Origin: DATBGZ01 sp036557785
GTDB lineage: Bacteria > Actinomycetota > Actinomycetes > Mycobacteriales > Micromonosporaceae
DNA: 64,000 bases
Direction: 5' to 3'
Assembly: GCA_036557785.1 (NCBI GenBank)
Contig: DATBGZ010000017.1
Coordinates: 34,973-98,972 of the forward strand
In this document: piece by piece, positions 43,188-51,405 of the stretch
Layout: each line of letters begins with the position of its first letter
How positions within the stretch are numbered: position 1 is the first letter of the stretch
The notes under the pieces: model-generated
Databases searched by the model: none
What the model was told of the DNA's origin: nothing
What the model saw: the letters and a program-made list of their open reading frames with translations, nothing else
Translations under genes and position numbers: made by a program

Positions 43188-44141
43188 ATGAAGACCAAGG
43201 ACAGCACGGTTCTCGTCACTGGCGGTCTCGGGTACATCGGCTCGCACGTGGTGCGCGACTTGTTGGAGCGCGGTTGGCGGGTGCGGATCTTCGACAACTA
43301 CTACCGCTGCGACCGGACGGTTGCCGAGGCCTTGTGCAGAACGGAAAACGTCGATGTCATCGAGGGCGACATCCGTTACGCCAACGCCGTGGAGAGCGCC
43401 ATGCAGGGCGTCGAGGCCGTGGTGCACCTTGCCGCGGTCTGCCTGAACAAGAGCATCTCCGACCCGACGGAGAGCCTGGACGTCAACCTGCTCGGCACCC
43501 AGAACGTCTACGACGCCGCCGCCCGCGCCTCCGTGCGCCGGATCGTGTACGCCTCCTCCGCCTCGGTCTACGGGAACCCCACGTCGCTGCCGATGCGGGA
43601 GACCGACACCCCCGCGCCACTCACGCCGTACTGCGTGGCCAAGCTCGCCGGGGAGCAACTGCTATCGTTCTATGCCAAGCGTTCCAAGATGTCCTGGCTT
43701 GCGCTTCGCTTCTTCAATGTGTACGGGCCCGGCCAGCAGACCGACGCGTACTACACGTCGGTCGTTCTCACCTTCCTGCGACGTCTGGCAACGGGGGAAC
43801 CACCGGTCATCGATGGCCGCGGCGAGCAGTCGATGGACTTTGTCTATATCAGTGACGTGGCGAGATCTGTCGGCCTGGCCGTCGACTCGGACGCCACGGG
43901 TCAGGCGCTCAACGTCGGTAGCGGCACCCAGACGACCGTGGCAGATCTGGCCAGCCACCTGATCCGGGCGGTGGGCGCGGACCTGCAGCCCGTGTTCCGT
44001 CCCCGTGAAGTTCTGGTCACGCAGCGGGAGGCGTCGATCGAGCGGATCCGCGAGGTACTGGGCTGGGAGCCGACCGTGGAGCTCGGCGAAGGTCTGGCCG
44101 CCGTGGTCGAGCACCTGAAGGTCCGGGGCGAGATCAACTGA
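43188..44141 (+). CDS. NAD-dependent sugar nucleotide epimerase (GalE-like)
   Basis: A 317-residue extended SDR: VLVTGGLGYIGSHVV with TGGLGYIG at 11-18, HLAAVCLNKS, the ASSASVYG serine region (S123-S125) and Y148-x3-K152 (TPYCVAK). VYGPGQQTD and the late DFVYISDVA block are of the UDP-glucose/UDP-GlcNAc 4-epimerase type. It starts 4 bp after the GT2 and overlaps the acetyltransferase by 1 bp. It probably supplies a 4-epimer sugar nucleotide to the GtrB-like enzyme or to the later aminotransferase. A dehydratase is less likely because the catalytic D-E pair next to the Thr/Ser is not seen. Confidence 0.88.
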   Translation: MKTKDSTVLVTGGLGYIGSHVVRDLLERGWRVRIFDNYYRCDRTVAEALCRTENVDVIEGDIRYANAVESAMQGVEAVVHLAAVCLNKSISDPTESLDVNLLGTQNVYDAAARASVRRIVYASSASVYGNPTSLPMRETDTPAPLTPYCVAKLAGEQLLSFYAKRSKMSWLALRFFNVYGPGQQTDAYYTSVVLTFLRRLATGEPPVIDGRGEQSMDFVYISDVARSVGLAVDSDATGQALNVGSGTQTTVADLASHLIRAVGADLQPVFRPREVLVTQREASIERIREVLGWEPTVELGEGLAAVVEHLKVRGEIN

Positions 44142-44617
44142 TGGCCGCGGACAGCGCCAGGCAGGCGGCATCCGGTGCGGGTGAGGGCAGGGCGATCCCC
44201 GTGCCTGGGACCGACAACCCGTACAACCCGCTGGCGTGGTTCGTCGGGGAGCCGGACATAGGCGAGGGCACATGGATCGGGCCCTATTGCCTCATCGACG
44301 GGTCCGGCGGACTGACGATCGGCCGCGGCTGCGATATTTCGGCTGGGGTCCATGTCTACACGCACTCCAGCGCGCTGCGGTGCATCACGGCTCGGTCCCA
44401 GCCGATCGAGCGCAGACGGGTACGCATTGGAAACTTCACATTCATTGGGGCCAACGCGGTTGTCCTCATGGGCGTCACGATTGGCGATCACTGCATGATC
44501 GGCGCGGGTGCCGTGGTGACCCACGACATCCCGGACCGGAGTCTGGCCTTGGGCGTGCCCGCGAGGGTCGTGGGCAGCGTCGATCCGACGTCCGGGTCGA
44601 TCGCCTACGACCGGTGA
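44141..44617 (+). CDS. Hexapeptide-repeat acyltransferase
   Basis: A 158-residue left-handed beta-helix protein of the CysE/LacA/WbbJ group. Hexads such as IGEGTWIGPYCLIDGSGG, LTIGRGCDISAGVHVYTH and IGANAVVLMGVTIGDHCMIGAGAVVTHDI are visible, with YTHSS carrying the probable catalytic histidine. The start overlaps the epimerase stop by one base (TGATG). It probably acetylates a sugar or amino-sugar nucleotide; the convergent DegT aminotransferase gene 8 bp away may supply the amino group. The first 30 residues are polar and not part of the helix. Confidence 0.85.
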   Translation: MAADSARQAASGAGEGRAIPVPGTDNPYNPLAWFVGEPDIGEGTWIGPYCLIDGSGGLTIGRGCDISAGVHVYTHSSALRCITARSQPIERRRVRIGNFTFIGANAVVLMGVTIGDHCMIGAGAVVTHDIPDRSLALGVPARVVGSVDPTSGSIAYDR

Positions 44618-44624
44618 GCGGCGG

Positions 44625-45791
44625 CTACTGCTCCGCGATGACCTTGGCGAGGGCGTCGACGACCCGGTCCTGCTCGGCCTCGGTCAGATCGGCGAACATC
44701 GGCAACGCCATGTGCTGTTGGAGGAGCCGGAGCGACACGGGACAGTCGACAGTGGACGCGTAGATCGGCTCCCGATGCATGGCGTAGGTCCCGATGTTGC
44801 AGCCGATGCCCCGTGCCCGCAGCCCCATGGCGATCGCGTCCCGGTCGAGCGAGGCATCAAGGGTGACCGCGTACGTCTGCCAGACCGCGAGCCGGTCGAC
44901 CGGCTGCACGGGTGCGTGGACACCGGGCAGGCCCGCTAGCAGGACGGCATAACGGTCGGCCAGCTCGCGACGCCGGGCCGTGAACCGGTCGAGCTTACCG
45001 AGTTGGACCACGGCCACGGCCGCCAGGACGTCTGAGAGCTTGTAGTTGTATCCGAGCGCGGTGAAACTCGGCAGCTCCAGCCCGGCCGCGTCCTGTCGGA
45101 GGTAGGCGCTGCGCATGCCGAAGCACGCCGCGGCCCGGGCCTGGGCGGCGAGCGCGGCGTTGTTGGTCGTGACGATGCCACCCTCGCCACACGTGATTCC
45201 CTTTCGGGCATGCAACGAGAAGGCGGCGACGTCGCCGAAACTGCCGCAGGGGCGGCCGGCGTAGCTGGCGCCAGCCGCACAGGCCGCGTCCTCGACCAGG
45301 AAGAGTCCATGCCGCGAGGCGATCTCCTCAAGGTCGTCCCAGTCGGCGGGCATCCCGAGCGCGTCGACAGCCACGATGCCTCTGGTGCGGGACGTGATGG
45401 AACCCTCGACGAGAGCGGGATCCAGGGTGGCAGTGTCGGGCCGAACGTCGACGAACACCGGCGTTGCACCGGTGTAGAGCACCGCATGCCCAGTCGCTGG
45501 GAAGCTGTAGTCGGCCACGATCACCTCGTCGCCCGGCCCCGCGCCGAGGGCCGCGATGGCCAGGTGCAGCCCTGCGGTGCAGTTGTTGACGGCGATCGCG
45601 TGGCCGGTACCGGTAAGCTCTCGGAATCCCGCCTCGAGCGTGGCAGCGCGCGGACCCTGGCCCGCGAGCCAGCCCGACTCGAGAACCTCGGCGACGGCGC
45701 TGAGCTCGGCGGCGTCGGTGGAGGGTCGGCTTAGCGGTATCGGGGTGTCGTGAGCAGTCTCGCCGGCTTGGGCTGAAGGCATGACGGACAT
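44625..45791 (-). CDS. DegT/DnrJ/EryC1 sugar aminotransferase (second copy)
   Basis: About 388 residues with the PLP lysine K197 in FSLHARKGITCGEGG, EDAACAAGASYAG near 168 and AIAVNNCTAGLHLAIAALG as the phosphate-binding block. The variant NNCTAG instead of NSGT separates it from the WbpE-like copy, so the substrates differ. The best start is unclear: ATGs at 45821, 45791 and 45782 are in frame and none has a strong ribosome site. The core IPLSRPSTDAAE begins about 18 residues after the start given. It stands alone between the convergent acetyltransferase gene and the divergent GtrA-like gene. Its product is probably the amino sugar acetylated by its neighbour. Confidence 0.87.
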   Translation of the reverse strand: MSVMPSAQAGETAHDTPIPLSRPSTDAAELSAVAEVLESGWLAGQGPRAATLEAGFRELTGTGHAIAVNNCTAGLHLAIAALGAGPGDEVIVADYSFPATGHAVLYTGATPVFVDVRPDTATLDPALVEGSITSRTRGIVAVDALGMPADWDDLEEIASRHGLFLVEDAACAAGASYAGRPCGSFGDVAAFSLHARKGITCGEGGIVTTNNAALAAQARAAACFGMRSAYLRQDAAGLELPSFTALGYNYKLSDVLAAVAVVQLGKLDRFTARRRELADRYAVLLAGLPGVHAPVQPVDRLAVWQTYAVTLDASLDRDAIAMGLRARGIGCNIGTYAMHREPIYASTVDCPVSLRLLQQHMALPMFADLTEAEQDRVVDALAKVIAEQ

Positions 45792-45883
45792 GATAGGCAC
45801 GTGAGCAGGTGAGGTGGTCATTGAGGACGAGCCGACCCGAGACCTGGCGGGCACACGCCCGCGCAGGAGTTGCCGCGCCGTCG

Positions 45884-46327
45884 ATGCGGGACCGACTGCT
45901 CGGTAGGTTCAGCGTCTACTCGGCGCTGTCGCTGATCACGGTGCCCGTGGGGGTCACGCTGCTGATCATCGCGACCCACCTGTTCCCGCACGTCAACGCC
46001 GGCCTGCTCAACCTGGCCGTCGGCACTCTGCTCACCCCGCCCTCCTTTCTCGCCTACCGGCGCCTGGTGTGGAAGGGCGGTCACGGTCGGTCGGTCAGGG
46101 CACAGCTCTTCTCGTTCTGGCAGACGGTCATGGCCGGGGCATTGGCATCCAGCGTGCTGGTCGGGGCGGCCGACGCCCTCCTCGACGCCAACGGCGTTGT
46201 CTACGCGGTCGCTGTGCTGATCGGTCAAGGGATCGTCTTCGTGGCGCGGTTCTTCTGGTTGGACAACGTCACGTTCACCAGGCTGGGACGAAGCGCCGCG
46301 GACTCCGGCGCGACACCGCAGCGCTGA
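45884..46327 (+). CDS. GtrA-like membrane protein
   Basis: A 147-residue protein with four hydrophobic helices (SLITVPVGVTLLIIATHLF, AGLLNLAVGTLLTPPSFLAYRRLVW, TVMAGALASSVLVGAADALL, VVYAVAVLIGQGIVFVARFFWLDNVTF). The final helix, running into FWLDNVTFTR, resembles the FxxxRxxVF ending of GtrA. GtrA proteins are thought to flip polyprenyl-phosphate sugars. The ATG at 45884 gives a normal GtrA length; the frame is open upstream to a GTG at 45809. With the GtrB-like and GT-C genes it forms a possible three-part decoration system, although it is 2.7 kb away. Confidence 0.82.
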   Translation: MRDRLLGRFSVYSALSLITVPVGVTLLIIATHLFPHVNAGLLNLAVGTLLTPPSFLAYRRLVWKGGHGRSVRAQLFSFWQTVMAGALASSVLVGAADALLDANGVVYAVAVLIGQGIVFVARFFWLDNVTFTRLGRSAADSGATPQR

Positions 46328-46362
46328 CCGTCGCTCTCGCTGGCTCGCCCACCGGGTCGCCA

Positions 46363-46378
46363 CGGACGTACCCGTCCG
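46363..46378. terminator. Small hairpin after the GtrA-like gene
   Basis: CGGACG-tacc-CGTCCG is a perfect 6-bp stem with a 4-nt loop, 35 bp after the GtrA-like stop and between two convergent genes. It has no T-run. It may end transcription from the plus strand. Confidence 0.35.
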
Positions 46379-46399
46379 CGAGTCAGCCGGGCGCTAATA

Positions 46400-46417
46400 C
46401 GCGTCGCATCGGACGCG
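46400..46417. terminator. Small hairpin after the second UDP-sugar dehydrogenase gene
   Basis: CGCGTC-gcatcg-GACGCG is a perfect 6-bp stem, 2 bp beyond the stop of the minus-strand dehydrogenase gene. With the hairpin at 46363-46378 it could form a two-way termination region between convergent genes. Confidence 0.35.
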
Positions 46418-46419
46418 CG

Positions 46420-47679
46420 CTACAGGCGGTGGGCCTGGTCGCTCGTCGTCGCGCCGCGGGTGTCGAAGAACCGCTTCGCGAGCCCGGCCAGGTGCTCGAC
46501 GTCATAGACGCTGTGGTTCTGCACCAGCACGACCAGATCTGCCTGTGCCACCGCGGCTTCGAGATCCTCGGCCCGCGGCACGGGCTCTCCACTGACCACC
46601 CACTCCGGCACGTACGGGTCGTGGTAGGCGAGTTTCGCGCCGAGACCCACGAGGCGCTGGGCCAGCCCCACCGCGGGCGACTCGCGCTGGTCGGAGATGT
46701 CCCGCTTGTAGGTCACGCCGAGCAGCAGCACGGTCGCGCCGTTGATCGCCTTTCCGGCGTCGTTGAGGACGTTCTGGGCTCGCCGGGCCACGTACGCGGG
46801 CATGGTGGCGTTGATCTCCTGCGCCAACTCGACGAACCGGAACGGGTAACCGAGCTTGGCGCGCACGTTGTGGCTGAGGTAGTTGGGGTCGATCGGGATG
46901 CAGTGTCCGCCGACCCCGGGGCCGGGGTAGAAGGCCTGGAAGCCGAAGGGCTTGGTCGATGCCATGCGGATGACGTCCCACAGGTCGATGCCGAGTTGGT
47001 GGCAGAACTTGGCCATCTCGTTGACCAGCGCGATGTTGATGTGCCGGTAGGTGTTCTCCAGCAGCTTCGCGGTCTCCGCTTCCCGGGTGCCCTTCGCCCG
47101 CACCACGGTCTCGACGAACCGGCCGTAGAACTGCGCCGCACGCTCGGTGCACGCGGGCGTGTGGCCGCCGACGATCTTGGGCGTGTTGCGTGTGCCGAAC
47201 TCCTTGTTGCCCGGGTCGACCCGCTCCGGCGAGAAGGCGAGGTGGAAGTCCAGGCCCGCCTTGAGGCCCGAGGCCTCCAGGATCGGACGGACCACCTCGT
47301 CGGTGGTGCCCGGGTAGGTCGTGGACTCGAGAACCACGAGCATGCCGGGGTGCAGTTGGCCGGCCACCGTCGCCACCGCCGACTCGACGGCGCGCAGGTC
47401 CGGGCCGCCGTCGGCCGACAGCGGCGTGGGGACGCAGATCACAGCCACGTCGGCGTCGGCGAGAGCGGTCGGATCCGTCGTCGCGCGGAACCCCGCGTCG
47501 AGCATCGCTCGCACGTCGGACTCGGGGACGTCGTCGACGTGCGATTCCCCGCTGTTGAGCAGATCGACGATCGCGGGCTTGATGTCGAATCCGACCACCG
47601 ACATGCCGGCGTGGCATGCCTCCCGGGCGAGCGGAACGCCGACGTAGCCCAGTCCGAGGATCGCGACGTCCGTCGTCAT
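46420..47679 (-). CDS. UDP-N-acetylglucosamine 6-dehydrogenase-like (WbpA type)
   Basis: A 419-residue enzyme from the ATG at 47679. The NAD loop is AILGLGYVGVPLAREA (6-21), VLESTTYPGTTDE is the Thr-rich block, K205 lies in ETAKLLENTYRHINIALVNE, and C260 lies in PGPGVGGHCIPIDPNYL. The PGPGVGGHCIPIDP-YL pattern is the one seen in WbpA, which makes UDP-GlcNAcA, the entry point to diamino-uronic acids. A TTG six codons upstream is an unlikely start. It stands alone, divergent from the TPR-LicD gene. The 32857 protein belongs to the same superfamily but has a different active-site context. Confidence 0.92.
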   Translation of the reverse strand: MTTDVAILGLGYVGVPLAREACHAGMSVVGFDIKPAIVDLLNSGESHVDDVPESDVRAMLDAGFRATTDPTALADADVAVICVPTPLSADGGPDLRAVESAVATVAGQLHPGMLVVLESTTYPGTTDEVVRPILEASGLKAGLDFHLAFSPERVDPGNKEFGTRNTPKIVGGHTPACTERAAQFYGRFVETVVRAKGTREAETAKLLENTYRHINIALVNEMAKFCHQLGIDLWDVIRMASTKPFGFQAFYPGPGVGGHCIPIDPNYLSHNVRAKLGYPFRFVELAQEINATMPAYVARRAQNVLNDAGKAINGATVLLLGVTYKRDISDQRESPAVGLAQRLVGLGAKLAYHDPYVPEWVVSGEPVPRAEDLEAAVAQADLVVLVQNHSVYDVEHLAGLAKRFFDTRGATTSDQAHRL

Positions 47680-47865
47680 GTGGCGCTCTCTCTCCAACAG
47701 CTCCCGCGGCGGGTCACCGTCGCTGGCCTGGCATATCGCGGCCGAATGCTACCTCAGCCGGTCCGGGCCTGGCCTGCCCGACAAACCGGGCGGCCGACAG
47801 ACCAGCCGAACGACCGGCACGCCGCCCAGCAGTCGGGTCGGTAGCATGACCATTCGCATTCCGCC

Positions 47866-47871
47866 AGGAGG
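47866..47871 (+). promoter_or_regulatory. Ribosome binding site of the TPR-LicD gene
   Basis: AGGAGG lies 4 nt before the GTG at 47876 and favours it over the in-frame ATG at 47846. Confidence 0.5.
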
Positions 47872-47875
47872 ATCC

Positions 47876-49792
47876 GTGCAGTCACGTCCGGTGCTCGGTC
47901 GCATTCGTCAGGTCGCCGGCAGCCGGCTGAAGCGGCTGACCCGCCATCGGCTGATGCTGCCCATGATCGTGATCGGGCTCAGCGTGGTGGCTCGCCTCCA
48001 TCGGCATCCAATATGGTGGGTCCAACTCGGGCGGGCCCGAGAGCTGCGCGGCGAGTGGGAAGAGGCGGCGCAGGCATATGGCCGGGCCGCGCGTCTGGAC
48101 ACGGCGGGGTCGGGCGGCAAGCGCGGCCGATTCGTCTACGCCGCCGCACGCCGAGTGCAGGCGATGGTGCGCCTCAAGGACTGGGCTGGGGCCATCGAGG
48201 CCGGAGAGCTGGCGGTCGCGCCGTCGGCGCCGCTGGCGCTGCACCGTGCGCTCACCACGGCTTACCAGCAGGTCGGTGACTGGCCAGCAGCCGTGGACGC
48301 GCTTCGTCGGGTGATGGGCCGCCGCCCGGACAGCAAGGCGGCCAACCAGTTGGCCGAGTGTCTCCAGATGTGGTCCCAGGTCCCGTTCTCGATCAACGCC
48401 GCTGGCGCCGTGAGGACGACCAGCGAGCAGGACCGGATCGCAGCGCTGGATGAGGCGATCAGGTGGCGCGCCTGGATCGTCGATGACGCGCCAGGACGGC
48501 CGAAACCACTGCATGACTTGGGTATGGCGTACGAGCGTGCCGGCAGATGGCCGGAGGCGGCGCGGGCGTACGAGCAGGCACTGGCCCTGCTGCCGACGGT
48601 GGACGCGTCGTGGTGCCTGAGGGCGGCCCACGAGTGGGCGTACCGCCTCGGCTATGTGGCGCCCGACCGGCTCACGGACCCGAACCTGGCATCGCGGCTG
48701 GGTCGGGCTGCGACGCCGGCAGGCCCGGTCGGCGGAGACACACCGGCCGGGTTCTTCGACGTACTGCTTACCTGTCGGGGCCTCGCGTTGTCCGGGTTCC
48801 TCGTACCCGGGCATACCGACGACGTTGAGATAGCTCTCGACGGCCAGGTCCTCAAGGCGGTCAGCGTCGACACCACCGTGCACCGGCCGGCTTTCCGTTT
48901 CGAGCTGACCAACGGTCCGCTCCAGGAGTTGCCGGACCGGGCGATGCTGACCGTCCGGTCGGCCGGTCGACCGCTGGTCAATACGGGCGGGACCGAGACG
49001 ATCGAGCTGCGTGTCCCTAACGCATCCGGCGCGATCGTGCGGAAACTGGTCGCTGGCGCAGTGCTGACGAAGAAGGGCACGTGGGCGCGTACGGATGAGA
49101 ACCTGGCGCATTGGCAGTCGCGGGCGCTGGCTGTCTACGACCGGGCGCGGGAGTCGCTGGCGGCGCAGGGCCGGGATCTGTTTCTCTGGGCGGGCACGCT
49201 TCTGGGCTGCCACCGCGACAAGGCATTTATCCGCGGAGATGACGACTTCGACGCCGGGTACCTGTCGAGAGCGCCGGACCCGAAGGCGTACCGGCAGGAA
49301 TGCTTCGCGGTCGCCCTGGCGATGCTGCGCGATGGCTTCGACATCACTTTCTCGATTGCGGGCCGGGCGTTCAAGGTTGGCCTTGACGGCGTCCGCGTCG
49401 ACATCACGCCGATCTGGTTCTACCGCGGCCGAGCCTGGGGCTTTACGGCTCACAGCTTTGGCGTCCACAACGTGCTGCCGGTGGCTGCAGAGCAGTTCCT
49501 CGGCCGTGCGGTCGCGGTGCCCCGCGATCCGGAGGTCGTGCTCGCCGACACGTACGGCCCGACGTGGCGCACGCCCCAGCCCGGGTTCACGTACTACACG
49601 CCACCTGAGGACGCGCGGATCCTCCGCCAGATGCTCGCAACACCCAGCGAGGTGCGTGAGTTCGCCCGCCGCGTCGCGGAGGAACGAACAGCACATCCTG
49701 GGGCCGGACGGTTCCTCGGGACGCCATCGCCTGGGTACCCTGGCATCTCTTGGCTGACCTCACCCGAGCACACGGCTGAGGCCTACAGGTAG
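47876..49792 (+). CDS. TPR protein with LicD-like phosphotransferase domain
   Basis: A 638-residue protein. Residues about 40-280 hold helical TPR-like repeats (RARELRGEWEEAAQAYGRAARLD, DLGMAYERAGRWPEAARAYEQALAL). Residues about 300-400 are beta-rich. The C-terminal domain contains LFLWAGTLLGCHRDKAFIRG followed by DDDFDAGY near 454-461, the nucleotidyltransferase-fold signature of LicD/fukutin phosphotransferases (normally W-DDD-D; here G-DDD-D). LicD enzymes attach phosphocholine or ribitol/glycerol phosphate from CDP donors to glycans. CDP-polyol-forming genes at both ends of the locus support this role. A hydrophobic stretch at about 20-40 could anchor the protein. The gene ends in a 10-bp overlap with a convergent polymerase gene. 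Confidence 0.72.
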   Translation: MQSRPVLGRIRQVAGSRLKRLTRHRLMLPMIVIGLSVVARLHRHPIWWVQLGRARELRGEWEEAAQAYGRAARLDTAGSGGKRGRFVYAAARRVQAMVRLKDWAGAIEAGELAVAPSAPLALHRALTTAYQQVGDWPAAVDALRRVMGRRPDSKAANQLAECLQMWSQVPFSINAAGAVRTTSEQDRIAALDEAIRWRAWIVDDAPGRPKPLHDLGMAYERAGRWPEAARAYEQALALLPTVDASWCLRAAHEWAYRLGYVAPDRLTDPNLASRLGRAATPAGPVGGDTPAGFFDVLLTCRGLALSGFLVPGHTDDVEIALDGQVLKAVSVDTTVHRPAFRFELTNGPLQELPDRAMLTVRSAGRPLVNTGGTETIELRVPNASGAIVRKLVAGAVLTKKGTWARTDENLAHWQSRALAVYDRARESLAAQGRDLFLWAGTLLGCHRDKAFIRGDDDFDAGYLSRAPDPKAYRQECFAVALAMLRDGFDITFSIAGRAFKVGLDGVRVDITPIWFYRGRAWGFTAHSFGVHNVLPVAAEQFLGRAVAVPRDPEVVLADTYGPTWRTPQPGFTYYTPPEDARILRQMLATPSEVREFARRVAEERTAHPGAGRFLGTPSPGYPGISWLTSPEHTAEAYR

Positions 49793-51405
49793 CTGCGCGC
49801 CTCGTCCAGGAACGCGTCGGCGTACGTCTCGTGCGGGAACGGGCCGAGGTAGTACGTCTTCCACTTCAGACGTTCGGCCCGCCGGGAGTCGGAGAGCAGG
49901 AGTTCGTCGAGCACCTCGTCGAGGTTGGACAGGTCGCGTCGAAGGACAGAGGCGGCCAACGCCAAGGGGAAGCTGTCGGCGAACTCCTCCACCGGCTGCC
50001 GTCCCATGTTCACGATCGCCAATGGCTTCTCGGAGTAGAGGTAGTCGGACGCGACGGCGGACACGTCGCCGATGAGCGCGTCACTGAGGTTCGCGCACTC
50101 CGCCATGGTCAGCCCCTGGGTGGCGGCGTCGCCGAAGACATGCATGCGGCGCGTTCGCGCCCGGTCGTCAGCGAGCATCGCCTCGACCTGGGCGATGCGG
50201 CGGGCCGAGGCGGGATCGTGCGCGCTGTAGGGGTGCGGCCGGAAGACCACGAGAGTACCCCTACGCAGCAGCGCGTTGGTGATGGCGGGCGCGATCGGAA
50301 GGGAGGAGTGGTTGTCTTCGTCGTGTGTGCCCACCCACGTTGGCGCGTAGAGGACGGTGTTCGGTTCGCCCTGCGGCCGGGCTCGGATGCCGACCTGGAT
50401 CGACTCGACCTGCGGTCGACCCACGATCCGGAATTTGTCCGCGAGGATGTCGAGCCCGTGGATCCGGTAGCGGTCGATCCCGGCCTGCCCGGCCACGAAG
50501 ATCCGATCGAACATCGCCGTGACGGGGTTATAGCTAGTGGCTTTGTCGCTGTCCCCGTGCAGCAGCTGTATATGGGTGAGCTCGCGGAAGCGGACACAGT
50601 GGGCGTTCAGCGCCCCGTTGTTGACGTAGAACGCGGCGCGCATCGTGGGCGTGACCATGTGCGAGAGGGTCTGTGACGTCGGGCAGACGACGACCGGCAC
50701 CCGGGTGCGCCCAGCGATGGGACGTAGCGAGTGGGCCTCCCTGAGGACGACCACGTAGGGCGCACCGATGCGGTCGAGGTACGGCAGCCATGCCAGCAGA
50801 TGGAACGCGTCGCTGGAGGGGGCGCTGAAGTGGACCATGAACCGCGGCTCACCGCTGGCGACCGCCGCTCTCAGCCGGGGCCATCGGCCGCCCTGCCGCC
50901 GCGCCCAGGCGGCAACGGCTACGCAGTAGCCCGCGACAACGGCGAGGATCGTGGCTAGAACGCCCACCGGAGCCCCGATAGCGGCCCATCCGGCGCTCAG
51001 GATGATCGTCGCGGGCCCGGCGATCTCCACCACGCGGGGGCCGGTCAGCACCGCGGGCCGCACGCCGGGCACGTGTGCGCACCTGGGGGGCACGCCGGCG
51101 ACCTTCTCGACGATGGCCTCGCCGGTCACCGTGACCAGCAGCGACGCCGAGGCCACCACGACCGCCCAGTGCAGGGGCGTTGCCAGGTGGGCGATCCCGA
51201 TCGCCGCGCCGGCCGCCACGATCGCGTAGGTGGCCAACGCGACCGGGCCGTTGCGCAGCCACGCGGCGTTGAGCCCGACCGTCGCGGCGGCGAGGGCGAG
51301 CGCGTGCCACCGTGCAGTCGCGTACTGGAATGCCAGCAGTGCCGCGACGGACGTCGCCATGGGCGCCAGCCATCGCAGTCCGGCCAGAATCAGCGGCCGA
51401 CTCAT
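49783..51405 (-). CDS. TagF-like CDP-alditol phosphotransferase (polymerase), copy 1
   Basis: A 540-residue protein. The first 170 residues have four or five hydrophobic helices. The Glyphos_transf domain follows: FMVHFSAPSSDAFHLLAWLPYL, LLHGDSDK (active-site His-Gly), VLYAPTWVGTHDED, FRPHPYSAHD and GDVSAVASDYLYSEKPLAIVNMG. TagF/TarL proteins transfer glycerol or ribitol phosphate from the CDP form to a growing chain. The ATG at 51405 overlaps the stop of copy 2 (ATGA). Copy 1 and copy 2 align over nearly their whole length, so they are a tandem duplication. One could prime and the other polymerise, as TagB/TagF do. Confidence 0.88.
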   Translation of the reverse strand: MSRPLILAGLRWLAPMATSVAALLAFQYATARWHALALAAATVGLNAAWLRNGPVALATYAIVAAGAAIGIAHLATPLHWAVVVASASLLVTVTGEAIVEKVAGVPPRCAHVPGVRPAVLTGPRVVEIAGPATIILSAGWAAIGAPVGVLATILAVVAGYCVAVAAWARRQGGRWPRLRAAVASGEPRFMVHFSAPSSDAFHLLAWLPYLDRIGAPYVVVLREAHSLRPIAGRTRVPVVVCPTSQTLSHMVTPTMRAAFYVNNGALNAHCVRFRELTHIQLLHGDSDKATSYNPVTAMFDRIFVAGQAGIDRYRIHGLDILADKFRIVGRPQVESIQVGIRARPQGEPNTVLYAPTWVGTHDEDNHSSLPIAPAITNALLRRGTLVVFRPHPYSAHDPASARRIAQVEAMLADDRARTRRMHVFGDAATQGLTMAECANLSDALIGDVSAVASDYLYSEKPLAIVNMGRQPVEEFADSFPLALAASVLRRDLSNLDEVLDELLLSDSRRAERLKWKTYYLGPFPHETYADAFLDEARSYL

